DNA from: Prostheceraeus crozeri
Lineage: Eukaryota > Platyhelminthes > Polycladida > Euryleptidae
DNA length: 64,000 nucleotides
Reading direction: 5' to 3'
Assembly (NCBI GenBank): GCA_907163375.1
Contig: CAJQUW010016871.1
Span: 62,001-126,000, forward strand
Below the pieces are notes generated by a model, which ran no database searches, was not told the DNA's origin, and saw only the letters and a list, made by a program, of their open reading frames with translations. Numbering within the stretch: position 1 is the first letter of the stretch; every line of letters begins with the position of its first letter. Shown here one piece after another: positions 11,603 to 23,622 of the stretch. The position numbers and the translations under genes are program-made.

Positions 11603-13240
11603 GCAGCCCAGAGCTTTTATTCAATGGAAAGAGGGTTTGAGTATTTGGAGGTGAAGATTATAGAGTGACTTTCATGAATGTGTATTGCTGCTAGACTGCA
11701 CCCGAGTCCGTGACCCCATTTCGCCCCTTATGCACATCAATTGAATTTGTTTAATGGAACAATGGTGCGGCTGCAAGCCGTCCCAAAACATTCTTTGGAG
11801 CTCCCTTGACACTAAACTAGAAATGACAGCAATTTTACCTGAGGCCATCACCCCGACAGCAAGCACTAGGTCCTCCGGTCCAATTGACTTTATTCAATGG
11901 AGTGACGGTACGACTGCAAGTTGTCTCAAAATATTCATTAGAACTCCCTTGACACCAAACTAACAATTACAGCAATTTTACCCGAGGCCAACACCCCGAC
12001 AACAACCCCCAAACTTTGAAAATCACCCCTTCATGTAATACAATTGACTTTATTCAATGGAACAATGACACGGCTATAAATCGCCTAAAAGTATTCCCTA
12101 GCTTAGTTGACGCTAAACTAGCAATGACATAAATTTTACCTGATTGCGTCGACACAGCTACAAAGTGTCTCAAAATATTCCTTTACAGCTCTTTGACATG
12201 ATTAGCAGTGACAATAACTTAAACTGATGACTTCTGTGTAAAAATGATCCAGCCAGGGTTGGAACTGCTCCGACTTTTTCAATCTAACTTTTTATCTTCG
12301 TCGACCATTATCGCATCCTATCAAGTCCTGCCAATGAAGGTGCGTACAAAATCGAACATTTATTAGTGAAAGTTTGCTTTAAATCTGATATTTTAAAACA
12401 TTTCCTTCGATTTTCAATATCGTCAGCCTAACGTATCGGCTGATATCATTGTGTTGTGCACAAATCTGAACCAAAGACTTCTGATGTGTGTTTAAAGAAA
12501 TCAGCAATATTTCATTACTATGTACTATTAATCATGTCGATTTCTTTCCTAACTTTTGATATCGCTCTTCACGATCCTTCAAGAGGTTTCAAACAATGAA
12601 ATTTAGATTCACTGATAGAGAAAAAGCTTTAAATGCGCTTTAGTGATCTAATAAGGAATCTTAGATCACAATTTGCATGTAATTATACTGTGATAAATAG
12701 ATGCCGTAAGATACTTACCGTAAAGCTTGCTTGTTTAGGTTCAGATCATTGCGAGGTTTCGAAAATTATTTACCAAGAAAGCATAAAAAAGTCAGCTCGA
12801 CAAAGCTATGTTCTTTATTACTATGGCATGTAGCCTATATTTCAATAGTATTGTGCATAATGAGTAGCTAACAGACATAACTAATGTTGGCAACTATCAC
12901 AAATGCAGTTTACTCTAGTAAAAAAACGCATTTTAGATCAAGACCGATTGCTAACCAAGAGACTCAAAAGGGTTCGACCTCTCGCCTATAGGCTCTGTAA
13001 GCAGGTTGCATGCGCCTTTACACGCACGACCATCGCACATCTCTTCGGTTGACAGCCGTGCCATTGTTCCATTAAACAAATTCAATTGATGTCATGTCCA
13101 TAAGGGGCGAAAGGGGGTCACGGACTCGGGTGCAGTCCGGCAGCAATACACATTCATGAAAGTCACTCTATAATCTTCACCTCCAAATACTCAAACCTCG
13201 TACCCTCTTTCCATTTAATAAAAGCTCTGGGCTGCCGCTC
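11602..13240. mobile_element. Palindromic non-autonomous element with ~165-bp inverted ends
   Basis: The left end (GGCAGCCCAGAGCTTTTAT, 11602 on) and the right end (ATAAAAGCTCTGGGCTGCC, to about 13240) are inverted copies. The match continues inward for about 165 bases, including ACTTTCATGAATGTGTATTG and CGAGTCCGTGACCCC. Just inside the left arm, a unit of about 145-160 bases beginning CAATTGA.TTTATTCAATGG repeats at 11738, 11881 and 12041, with a decayed fourth copy to about 12200. No transposase is present and I could not find a target duplication. I know no family name for it. Confidence 0.6.
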
Positions 13241-14040
13241 TAAAAGGCTTAAAGTGTGAAGCAGATGCTGTAGATACCTACAGCGCGAAAGAATTCATTA
13301 CGGAGAGCTTGTAACTTCACACGAAGAGTTTAGAGCATAGAAGTGCTGTGCTCCTAGATGTAAAGCAATAGCTCGGAATGAAGTTAGATCCTGATAGCAG
13401 GCAACTTTGATCGACTATATAGAATCCGATAAGCTATCCAAGTGAGAACTCTGCTCTATCGTACGTGGATCTGCGGTAACTCTACTAATTTGTTAAATAA
13501 CTCGACCGAATTCATGTTTTTTTACTCAGACAAAAGTGCAGTGCGCATGTACTGCGCATTTATGCTACTTCACTAACTGCACAAAACTACAATTAGTGAA
13601 AACAAATATTTCTAATATATGGTCGGTTTCAGTTCGAATGTATTGTGGTATTGACTTTCGAATTTTTCTAATCAGCTGGTAAATAATATCAAATTGTAAT
13701 TTTCAAGTAAAGACGTCGACAAATATCGCTGATTTCTTGCGTAAACATCATTGAATGATTTATATGTAATCCATATCTAAAATAATGATTGTTGTAATTC
13801 TTTAGAAAGGTGAAATTTCTATAGTAGTGTTTCATAAGTAGTATGTATTGAGAAATAAAAGGAAGATTTAAATTTCGACGGAAGACCTCGACAGAAATTT
13901 TTCAATTTCATATGAAAAAACTCAAAATTGCATCAGTCAATAAAAAATAGTGAAGAAACATTGTTGCAATTCCGAAGACCAAAAGTCATTTCAAGCACAC
14001 CGTGCTCGACCAGAGAAATAGTGCGTCTGGCTCTTGACCT
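13241..14040. other. no gene recognised
   Basis: No ORF of note, no inverted ends and no tandem repeat that I can see. Confidence 0.35.
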
Positions 14041-15480
14041 CAACATCGTCATTCTCGGTCTTCAGGAACACTGAAGGGGCAACTCCACTGCCGTTTCCCT
14101 GTCCCACAGATGGCAGTTGAAGCTCGTGCCCGCCTGTCCTTCATGGTTTCTACTCTCGCCTTCCGCTTCGAGAGCTCTTCTGGATTTTAACTTTCCCTCC
14201 GACCGGATCGAGGTGGCGTCCTTCGCTCTGAAAAACAACAGACACCTCCACATTGTTGCGTGTAGGCCTACGCCTCAACTTCACCGAGGACAGTTCAAGA
14301 CCCTCAATGAACTGACGCGTTCTACGACTTCCTCGGCACCGTATTGGACTTCTTCCCCGCGCGCGACTTGTTTTTTGTTGTTGGGGACTTCAACGCCCTG
14401 CTTTCACCGGACGGTCGGCTGCTGAAGAACAGGTGAGGCACTACCAACGCCGCCAACTCGGACTTTCTATCCTACTTCATCTGTGCCAGAAACATCGTCA
14501 CTACCAACGGATTCCTTCGACAGTACTGTTGCAAGCTGACAGAGGCAGAAGCGAGCTCAACCTCGAACACTCTGGGAAGCTCTCCAAGATCCTTCACTTC
14601 ACGACTCGTTTGTCCGCAGACTTCGGGCTGCCTCCATGTTGAGGGTCTCTCAGCTCACGCTTTTCCCAAACAGAGGACGGACCAACCTAAAGCCCCTCTA
14701 GCTAGGAAACACCACCGTCTCCCACGCAAGGCGAGGCGTACAGCGAGCTGCAACACACCACTGCCACGACAGTGAAGTAGCCAAGGCAGCTCGACAGGTG
14801 CTGACACTCACGTTCGCACGTCGACCTGATCTCAAAGACTGTGTGCAACATCCTACTCGCGACGGACAGTAATTGTAGTTGCTGTATAATAATTTATGTA
14901 TAAGCAATTGCCGCCACTGCGTCGCATGGGAGCCATCAACTTTCTTACGGCCGTTGCGATCGTCCTCATGCCATCGTCAGCGCCAACTCCATATAACATC
15001 GCAAGTCTCTTCTTGCTTCGCACTACAGTCGAGGCAGTTCTCGACGCGCCTCCCCCAATAACTGAGCTTCTCCCAATCAATAGCTTCACTCCCGTACAAC
15101 AGGACAAATGCCAAGGCGTTGAGTACCATGCGCGCGGATGCTGCACCCGATGTCGAAAATATTTCGCCAAGAAAGCTAACACTGACGGAATTCACCGGAA
15201 TGACTAAGAAGCTAACACTGACGGAATGACCCCAATGGCGCTTCTCAAAAATCACCTCCATTCCAAAGAGAGGAAACGCCATTGACCTCGACAACCGGAG
15301 AGGCATCTCTCTACAATGCGCCGCAATGAAGCTGCTGAACGCTGTGCTCAACAACTGCTACTTCCTCTCCAGATTGGCTTTCGCCCAATCTGAAGAGAAA
15401 TCCAGCGTGATCCCCGTGATCGACAGCTGCAGGTCTCGTCAGCGAGGCGTCTCATCGTCTTCATGGACTCTGTTTGACCA
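14041..15480 (+). pseudogene. Decayed non-LTR retrotransposon (endonuclease and RT start)
   Basis: Around 14360-14425 the translation gives FVVGDFNALLSPDGRLL, the GDFN motif of the EEP endonuclease, preceded by an LHIVACRPTP segment. Further on, 15236-15350 reads WRFSKITSIPKRGNAIDLDN RR-GISL, matching the KPG..... N.RGISL start of an RT domain. Frames change several times and stops are frequent. The stretch is visibly more GC-rich than its surroundings, as is common for some retroelement clades. The RT palm motifs are not visible, so the copy ends early. Confidence 0.6.
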
Positions 15481-15927
15481 GCACGTGCTGGCAAGTTAAT
15501 TGTGCACATGTACATGCTCGTACATATTTAGGCAAGTGTTGTTGTATAAAATATCGCAATCGATCTTATTGACTTATAGATAGTGACGTTTCATTTGTCT
15601 ATATAGTTTCTTTTCGCCAGATTTTAAAAACGCAAAATGCACTTCGATAACCATTTTATAATCAAACCCGTACTTCGGTCCATCATCAGGGTCCATCATC
15701 CACGTCCACGTCCATCATCAGGGTTACAAAAATCTACATATCCAAACATTTAAAATGAAGCTATGGAAAGTATAACACAAAATCACCAAAATGATATCTG
15801 AATATGGAATTAGGAAATAGAATTGGGGTTGCTTGCTTCCAAAAAAAGCATGGACATAAAAGATATTAAAAATGTGTGCACAAAGTGGCTACATGACAAT
15901 TAGTCGGTGGTTCAAACTTAAATATTG
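15481..15927. other. 3' flank of a Penelope-like fragment
   Basis: Read leftward, 15700-15640 gives CCTGATGATGGACCGAAGTA, which has the CTGATGA string of a hammerhead core but GAAG instead of GAAA. Direct copies of GTCCATCATCAGGGT lie next to it. Nothing else is recognised. Confidence 0.3.
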
Positions 15928-16170
15928 TTAATTCAGGATCGTGTGATGTTCTTTTATCAATAGGTCTTCGGCAATTTCTAAGTCTTTTTTGAAGTTATAT
16001 CTGGCAATTACTTTTGTTTTTGCTTCTTTTAGTTTATAGCCTGGTTTGATGTTTTTCTGTGTTAACGAGTGGGATTTGATTGATCCATTTGACATGTACT
16101 GATGACATCTGTGTGTGAGTGTGTTTGTTGTATAGCCAAGGTATGTGGCACAATGAAATCCCAATTGCAG
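15928..16170 (-). pseudogene. GIY-YIG endonuclease fragment of a Penelope-like element
   Basis: The 78-residue ORF contains ATYLGYTTNTLTHRCHQY, corresponding to the YIG half of the GIY-YIG motif followed by the conserved arginine helix (here R in THRC). It ends with KDLEIAEDLLIKEHHTILN, where the E of IKEH fits the metal-binding glutamate. The reverse transcriptase that should precede it is absent. It is a truncated fragment, unrelated in position to the larger Penelope-like element at 57.7-59.7 kb. Confidence 0.6.
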
Positions 16171-16329
16171 ATCGTCACAAAAATTAATATTTTGATTGAA
16201 TCTTAGGCGAGCTACATGATAAGAGCATAAAGTTTTGATACTTTATCAAATTTCCACTGAATTCACAGAATGTTTCAAAAATGAAATACTTGTGATCATG
16301 AGCCATTTCATTCTGGGCTTGACAAAACC

Positions 16330-16902
16330 GCGCATTGAGAGTTCATACATATTATATCTACTGTAAGATTACACTACAAATCGCTCATTACCAATCACAT
16401 ACGAAGGATGCATACCAAAATATATTTTTGGTATATTTCTGTATATAGTTGCATGTTTTTCGTATGTTATTTCAAGTGTGGTATGCTGTGCATACTAAAG
16501 CCATACCAGCACAATTTCAAAAGAAAGCATCAATTATGTCTAAAGTATGTTGATTTAAGGCCTTTTGTCAATAAAAATCACACTAATGTTACTACTGTTT
16601 TGCAAGTAGTGAGATAATGACATTCAAGAGCCATTCTTTCAATACTGAATTCGATTTTAATGCACGTAAGTCTGAGGCATTTCATGAATAATCAATAAGT
16701 ATTCAACCATCAACAATCATGCATTATGTAATTTTGAAATTAAGCATATTATCAATCTGAAATAAAAGCACATTATAATTCACAAATGCAAAAATAGTTA
16801 TGTTTGAGATATGTAAGTCAATATGGTTGCACGAAAGATATCGTTTGAATGAATTGATGTTAATCAACTTGGTTTACAAAGTAGGGCTAACAATACGTCC
16901 TG
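16330..16902. repeat. CATAC-motif-rich flank, left of the Harbinger element
   Basis: CATACGAA, CATACCA, GGTATG and CGTATG motifs crowd 16380-16510, and a similar cluster flanks the other side at 20780-21060. ACACTACAAATCGCT (about 16372) resembles the reverse complement of AGCGATTTACAGTGT (21058-21072). The Harbinger element may therefore be inserted inside an older palindromic element with these ends. Confidence 0.4.
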
Positions 16903-17144
16903 GGGCTTATTCTTCGATTGATAACAAGTGCTATAACTAGTAACGTTAACTAGTTAACCAGTAATTTCAGTTTTTCGGTATAAAAAGTGCACGATATAAC
17001 TAGTTTTGTAAAACAAGTAACTTATAACAAGTGTAATGGATCATAACGAGTGTTTGTGTCCTTCAATCACACATTATATCCTTCACTTGTCATGATTCTA
17101 AGAATTTTTGACGAGTTAATGTAGAAGCGTTATATCATTTAATT

Positions 17145-18182
17145 ATGGATTTGCATTCAAGACGGTCGCGCGAATATGATGTGAGAGTTAACTTTTCGCT
17201 GTGGGATAGTGAGTTCAAAAAGCGCTTTCAATTTTCATGTGCTGAAGTTGAAGAGATATTGACTGATACTGGTGTTTATCTAAAGAACGATAAGGAATTC
17301 TATTATGGTCTCGAACCACATCATTGCTTTCTCCTTGCTCTAAGGTATTACGCCAGTGGAGACTTTTGCTACAGTGTCGGGGATTCACATGGGATTTCGA
17401 AGACAGCAGTGCACGCTTCTGTTTCAAGGGTGACAGTGATTCTTAATGAAGTATATTTTGAAGAAGTAGTAGCATGGTCGGTTGATGAAGAAGCTCGGAA
17501 GCTGATTGCTGGTCAATTTTACGCAACATACCGATTTCCAGGTGTTTGTGGAGTCATCGATGGAACCTTGATTGAAATTCTGGCACTATCAGATAACGAG
17601 AACCAATTCGTCGATAGAAAAGGCAAACATTCCTTAAATGTAATGGCAATCGCCGGCCCGGATTATCAATTTCTTGGTATTAACGCTAACTGGCCGGGTG
17701 CCGTTCATGACGCTCGTGTGCTTCGAGAAAGTAAGATATATCAACGATTCAATGAAGGATGGCGTCCAATTCCAAATGGTGTGTTAATCGGCGATTCAGC
17801 ATATCCACTATTAGAATGGCTAATGACAGCAATCCTGAAGCCCGAGGATGAGCTTATAAGAGCGGAAAAGAGGTATAATCACTCTTTGCGTAAAACAAGG
17901 TTTATAGTTGAGAATGCTTTCGGTATTCTAAAGTCAAGATTTCAATGTTTACGTTTCATTCGCGTTCGAAATCCTAAGAAGACTGTTTTGATTGTAAATG
18001 CATGTGTGATTTTACACAACATCCTCATTGCCACAAAAAGTGACTTTAGACAATTACCTGAAGTCGAAGATGAATCGTTCGAATCAAATGTGTCTTCACC
18101 TGAGGAATTTCATACCTCAAATCAACAAAGACAAAGAAGTTTGGCCCGCCGAAATCTGATTGTTTCCATGTTTGATATCTAG
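17145..18182 (+). CDS. Harbinger (HARBI1-like) transposase, uninterrupted
   Basis: This is an uninterrupted 345-residue ORF from ATG 17145, the usual length for the family. The N-terminal HTH region contains GDSHGISKTAVHASVSRV. The DDE nuclease follows: CGVIDGTLIEI (first Asp, near residue 138), WPGAVHDARVLRESKIY (second Asp, near 188) and RFIVENAFGILKSRF (Glu, near 256). The block GVLIGDSAYPLLEWLM is also characteristic. With clean TIRs and a matching target duplication, the copy looks young. Harbinger transposases usually need the Myb/MADF partner for nuclear import and DNA binding, and here that partner is broken, so movement would need a partner from elsewhere. Confidence 0.92.
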   Translation: MDLHSRRSREYDVRVNFSLWDSEFKKRFQFSCAEVEEILTDTGVYLKNDKEFYYGLEPHHCFLLALRYYASGDFCYSVGDSHGISKTAVHASVSRVTVILNEVYFEEVVAWSVDEEARKLIAGQFYATYRFPGVCGVIDGTLIEILALSDNENQFVDRKGKHSLNVMAIAGPDYQFLGINANWPGAVHDARVLRESKIYQRFNEGWRPIPNGVLIGDSAYPLLEWLMTAILKPEDELIRAEKRYNHSLRKTRFIVENAFGILKSRFQCLRFIRVRNPKKTVLIVNACVILHNILIATKSDFRQLPEVEDESFESNVSSPEEFHTSNQQRQRSLARRNLIVSMFDI

Positions 18183-18540
18183 ATTTGCAGTTGTTTATGC
18201 TAACACAGTAAATGGTATATTTCAAACAAACGATGCTATTCTTTTCTTAGATACCAGGTATCTAAAATCTGATAATTATTTCAAGACGGTTATTTTAAAA
18301 GTCAAATGAAAATTATAACACGGCTGAATATAGTTTATACAGTAACTTGTAGATGTAGTAAGAATGAGGCTAAGATGTAGAGAATTGCAAACATTAACAT
18401 CTCACCCATCGAAGGTCAGGGCGCCGTTGCAATAGAATCATTTAACCTGTATAATATCCATAAATATGAGACATTTAAGTCAATGATCGAAATAAGTTAC
18501 ATCAACCGAAGTCAAATGATAAAAAACACTTGAGATTCTT

Positions 18541-20060
18541 CTACAAATTGTCTTCACTTTTAAGTTTCATTAGTTTGTATTTATAATATTCATTCATATC
18601 TCTTTGTCCTTCAATTTGCAATTTTCGGAGTTCAATGTCATAATCTAACAACATCATTCGCTTCCTTCTCAGACCATTCCCCTTTGACTTTTCTTGTGTC
18701 AGTGATAAAAGTTGAGGCGACGACTTTGTGCCCGTAGTCATAGGGAGATTTTCGACTCTTTTAAGAATATCTGCAAAAATCAAGAAAAATGTATTCGTCT
18801 TTTTTACATAATGTCGATAAATTTATCCATTTGGCAAACAAAGTGTCGCTCTTTCATTCAGGCATTGGTCTTATAATATCACTCAATTGAAGGTCTACTA
18901 TTTACAACCTGTGATATGTCCCTTAAGCACTCGGAGTACGAGAGTATGACGCCTGAACTGGGAACATCTTTAAAAATCATATGAACAGATGATTACTGGT
19001 ACGATAAACTCGCCTGATATGAAAGTTCACAGTATTGAAATAATGAATATTTACAGCTCACTAATTTAAATTCTATCGATTTGTAAGTTTCATGACCTTT
19101 ATAATAACATTTAGTAACATTAGTAGCACGCACTTCGTTCAGGAGTTTCTGTCGAAACGGACTATTTAGGATCGGACTCAATGCAACCGAGACCTTCGAC
19201 GATGGGCGAGTCTTTACCCAAAAGATCCAGAACGAGTAAATCAATCTCGTCGAACAGCTTTCCACTGTTTGCCCCTTAACCAGTTTCCTCTCGCTTTCGC
19301 CGTTTCTCCTGTAAAAATGCAAAGTTCACCATGTAATAAACATCACCAATCTTAAAGTGCACGTAATGTTATCAAAATAAGTGAACTGTTTGGAGTAGGG
19401 CACACTCGTACACGGATGATATACATACTTGTACCCGTCAATATCCAAAGGTAAAAGCAGGTAGGTGTTATGCTCTTATGCGTGAATGTGACTATGGGTA
19501 ACAATTTCTGAGGATACAGCTAAGTTGAATTATCCTTAGGATAATATATTTTGTAATAATTAATTTCCTTGATTTTTGAAGGATATTTTAGGAAATTCGA
19601 TTTGATTAATGATAGAGAATCTCTTTTTATACTTGTGATATGAATAAGGTAAAGTATGTCATTCCCTGGCAAATAGTAACATTAGAAAACAGAATAGGCC
19701 TTATCCAGTAACATTTACAATTGCAGCTTATTTGATATAACACATCTTGTTAAATGATGAACTCTAAAGAATATGTTTTGATTTACATGATAACTCACCA
19801 AAGTCCTCTTCTTCAAGTTTGAGAATGTCGCGGAGATAAGAATCACGGAGATAATCGCCATCCTTGCCCACGGGATACCCAAGCACCACCACTTCGCTGT
19901 GAATCTCTTTCCATTTGGCCTTCCTCTTTTCCTTCGTAATTCCTTTGGAATCATCAAATTTATTGAACAACAATTCCTTATTTTCGATCTATCTTTGTAG
20001 GAGAAGCTTCTTACCAGTGGTTTCGAATTTCGGAGGCATTTCGTTGTCAATTAAAGAAAA
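18541..20060 (-). pseudogene. Myb/MADF-like partner gene of the Harbinger element, decayed
   Basis: Leftward coding pieces suggest a spliced gene. Piece 1 (about 20040-19800) begins MPPKFETTGKKLL and has KAKWKEIHSEVVVLGYP, a MADF/SANT-like helix set, ending at a splice-donor-like GGTGAGTTA. A TAG interrupts it just after LLLQR. Piece 2 (about 19320-19130) reads GKLFDEIDLLVLDLLGKD with stops on both sides. Piece 3 (18783-18541) ends RRKRMMLLDYDIELRKLQ...KLKSEDNL, a basic and coiled end. The order fits the second Harbinger protein, but the in-frame stops in pieces 1 and 2 suggest it is dead. I have not proven the exon joins. Confidence 0.55.
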
Positions 20061-20603
20061 GTTGTTTCTCGTTAGGTGAATGCGTACACAAAATCTATAT
20101 TGACAATAAGTGTCACGCAATCGTCAAGGTGATCGAAGTATCCAATCAGAAACTACGTCGAATTCCACCGACTCCGAGTCGCGCGCTTCAGTCATGGAAG
20201 AACTTGCGGACATGCGTGCTCTTCACATAAAGCTGATCCTTCATGTAAAGCAATTAGGCGCAAAATATCGAATGACGGTACAGATTTTTTTTGATGTACA
20301 GTAGTACAAATATATATATTATCACAACTGTTAACTAAAACATTTAGCTACAACGGGACGTTTTGATGTTCTACGGTAGTTTTTAATTTGCATTATTTCA
20401 GCTTCGGTGGACTGAAATGGTGAATGATTTTATGTGAAACTAACCAATGACGATCGCCGATATAAACTTAGTGTACTTGTTATCTTGTAACAAGTGTATA
20501 GAATTTGCATCGAAGAATTGCGTTACTGATTACCTATTATAAATCACTCTTTACTAGTTGCTTGTTATTGCACACTTGTTATCAATCGAAGAATAGGCCC
20601 CTG

Positions 20604-21075
20604 ATGATGTCACTTGTCAAGTAGCAACGACGACAATTTCGTAGAGCATAAAATTCGAAATAAATCTAATCTAGTTAAATATCGCTCTATCAAACAAAAA
20701 TATTCACGACTGTTATTACCGAAAAAAATTGTTTGACATTAGTATGCAATACATATATTTTTTTGCTATGTGACTTAAAGCTCTACATACCAGAGGCATA
20801 CCAGACGCATACGAATGAGGATGAATTTGCATCAGGGCTCGTATATAAAACATACCAACAACTCGTATTTCAGTGTAAAACAGCCAATCACAGATAGAAT
20901 AGTTCGTATCGCTACAAACCAATCACATACGAAAGTAAGTGAGATTTCTTATGAAAAACATACCAGATCTCTGTAAGCATACGAGAATCTCGTATCAGAT
21001 GTTGGCTTCAAATTGCATGTGATTTTGGTATATGTTTGTATGTCATTTTCGTATCCAGCGATTTACAGTGTACAT
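20604..21075. repeat. CATAC-motif-rich flank, right of the Harbinger element
   Basis: Motifs CATACCAGA, CATACGAA, ACGAGAATCTCGTAT and GGTATATG cluster at 20780-21060. ATACGAGAATCTCGTAT (20979-20995) is a perfect palindrome. No gene is visible. Confidence 0.4.
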
Positions 21076-21310
21076 GTATTTTGTAGCATTTGTGCATATT
21101 GAATTGGTATATATTCCGAATATTTTATATCTTCGCAATCATTTTCGCATCCTTAACTTTCTCCGATAGCCAACATTTATCCAAAAATAAATTCATTCCG
21201 ATTTCGTATTCCAAATATGCTTAACCATGTACTTGCTGCGCAGCTATGATATCTATTAAGTTTGTTTACATTTCTGAATGATAGAATGAAAACAATCGCT
21301 TTGTTATGAG

Positions 21311-21719
21311 CAGGGACACGAATTTTCCGCGGTGGAAAACTCGAAATTCCGCGGTATTCCGAGGTAATAAAAATGCTGCTATTTGCGCAAAGTCAAGAAA
21401 AAAAGTTAAGACGATTTTTTCTTTTCTTCTCCAATTAGAAAATAAAGATGACAACAATCATTACTATAGCACATAATTCGATACGGAAATAGGAACTTGC
21501 ATGACAAGATATTTACAAAAAATGCTAACACAAATGGAAAAGAAAAATTCATTAAATGCAACGAAATTAAAATAAAATTGACTTATGTAATGAAATAAAT
21601 GAAATATTTGAAATAATTCTGACGGTTTGAAGCAATCACCGATTTTGACGTTCGATATATCATACAAAAGCTCAGAAAATTTCATTTTTTCATTTTCCCG
21701 CGGAAAGTTCGTGTCCCTG
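21311..21719. mobile_element. 409-bp MITE, hAT-type, with perfect 8-bp TSD
   Basis: The ends read CAGGGACACGAA.TTTCCGCGG and its inverse. GTTATGAG flanks both sides (21303-21310 and 21720-21727). An 8-bp duplication plus CAGGG-type ends point to hAT mobilisation. There is no coding capacity of its own. Confidence 0.88.
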
Positions 21720-21727
21720 GTTATGAG

Positions 21728-22689
21728 CAATGTGTAAATCAATCAAAATTAAATCAATGATCTTCAAATAGTCAGTATATCAATGCAGGTAATATAAAAA
21801 GAAAACTTTATGGTGTAATACATGTACTGTACTTAGGCTACTAATTACAATTATTGCAATAATAGATCGTTTCCCACTAAAATATTACACTTCTCATGAG
21901 CCCAACAGAAATTTTGGCCTAAAGAAGAATCTTTATGTCAGCACAAAATACAAAGAATGCACTTCGTTTACTTGATTTCATTCATTCATTTAAACTTGGG
22001 TTTTGGGTTTTGACCCAATCTTGATGTGCCAATTTGATGTTAAGAACATATATGATGGGCCTACTTCTATTCTAGAAAACGAAGCCATGCGCGCTGATGA
22101 AATAGATTCTGTGGTTGAAGTTATGCTACGCAATCGCTGTGTGACTGATCTCCATTCCCGCCTAGATACTCTTCTGATATTCTTTTTGGCAATTCTAACG
22201 CAGGCTTTCGTGAACTATTATTTTTTGTGCATCATTGTGCCGCAGAGCTCTGTAACAGGGATCGGTATACCGCAGACTTCCGGATTGCTTTACCAGTAAT
22301 CATTTGCATTTTTCTTTTCATGTATTTAATTTAATGGTAATGTTTCCTTCCTATTCTTATCTTCTTGATGCGTGATATCTCATAATTCTCCTCCGAATGG
22401 TAAAAGTACGCAAATCTGTCAGTTCATTAACGACTTTAAGGCTTTAAGACTTTAAGCCACTCTGAAAGCAAAGCAAACACGAGCGTCCCGAGCAAACGTA
22501 TGTCGGCAAGCATTACTCGCTCTGGCTTGCTTTGCTCGCTGTGTGGCAGTCTACAACTGCTGCAATGATGACTTTTCATTTGGTGCAAAACGCTTTGCTC
22601 AGAAACGCTTGGAAAAGCCCGCAGTGTGGTTGAGACCTTATACTCAACATATTTTCATTTTGATCTTTTTTGATTTTGATCTATCGTGA
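21728..22689. other. no gene recognised
   Basis: A 98-residue ORF at 22003-22299 shows a hydrophobic C-terminal part (LLIFFLAILTQAFVNYYFL) but no motif I recognise. The rest is featureless. Confidence 0.3.
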
Positions 22690-23388
22690 AGATTTACTAG
22701 TAAAGTTTGCTGAAGATGTCATGTGTCTGGCTCCCGTTACGAAAACATCAAATGTAGACGAAATTATCTAGTCAGAAACAAGCAATATTTACTCTTGTTG
22801 TTCTTCGAATGGTTTAACACTTAATACTTCGAAGACTAAGTGTATGGTGTGCAACAAAAAGAAACAAAATCAGTTTCAATGTTCGACCTCTATGGTTCCA
22901 AAGATGAAAATATTGGGTATTGTGTACACTCCAGACCTATCATGGAGCATTCATGTTGATGAAATTTGAAAAAAAGCTTATCAAAAATTGTATGTTTTAA
23001 GGAAGCTCAAAGTATTTGCTTCAAAAATGAGCTTATTACATTATACTATTCGTTTGTTGTAAGTATACTAGAATTTTGCAACCCATTTCTCATCGGTTTG
23101 CCTAAACAGGAGAGTGAAAAGCTTGAGAAAGTTAGGCGTCGTAGTCACCGACTAATTTGCGGTCCTGATTGTTCCTGTGACAATTTTACCCCTCTTTTCA
23201 TTCGAAGATACCATCAAGTTTTAAAAGTTTTCCGCTCAATGATGAGTTCCGACCATCTTTTGAACCATCTTATGCCAAAAGTTCTTGAACGGACGAGGAA
23301 ACTCGCAATGCCTTGTATACGATCCTCTCGACGACATAATTCTTTCATTCCTTCGTCCATTTCTTTATTCAACAATTTATGTGCTTAA
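22690..23388 (+). pseudogene. 3' fragment of a CR1-like reverse transcriptase
   Basis: The start reads LLVKFAEDVMCLAPVTK, a degraded YADD box (AED), followed by a frame change. The ORF at 22966-23388 holds the thumb and C-terminal tail: SILEFCNPFLIGLPKQESEK, RRSHRLICGPDCSCD and SSRRHNSFIPSSISLFN. The tail resembles that of the RT ORF at 9.6-11.0 kb (EYGCPVFVGL, RAHRLIY, RRKKSFFPF), so the two are related but clearly diverged. This copy is 5'-truncated and inactive. Confidence 0.7.
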
Positions 23389-23622
23389 AGCATCACTAAT
23401 TCTGTCAGTGTATATGTTTTCACTTACTTGTTTTTCGAGTTGCAATTACCTTGTACCGACTGATTTTCATTCATTTCAATATAAATTTACTATACTATAC
23501 TATTCGTTGATCTTGCGTTGATCTTACCAAGAAACTGTCATCCGTTATTCCACATAAAGTTACATATCTCAGGGTGTATAACGCTTTTGAATTTTCAATT
23601 TCCTTGATTTTTTTCGGCTTTC

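Larger units (their letters stand above)
16903..20600 (+). mobile_element. PIF/Harbinger transposon with clean ends
   Basis: The terminal inverted repeat starts GGGC(T/C)TATTCTTCGATTG and continues ATAACAAGTG at both ends (16903-16930 and 20573-20600 inverted). A 3-bp duplication CTG flanks it (16900-16902 and 20601-20603), the length expected for Harbinger. It contains the transposase on the plus strand and a decayed partner gene on the minus strand, the usual two-gene layout of this superfamily. Confidence 0.9.
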
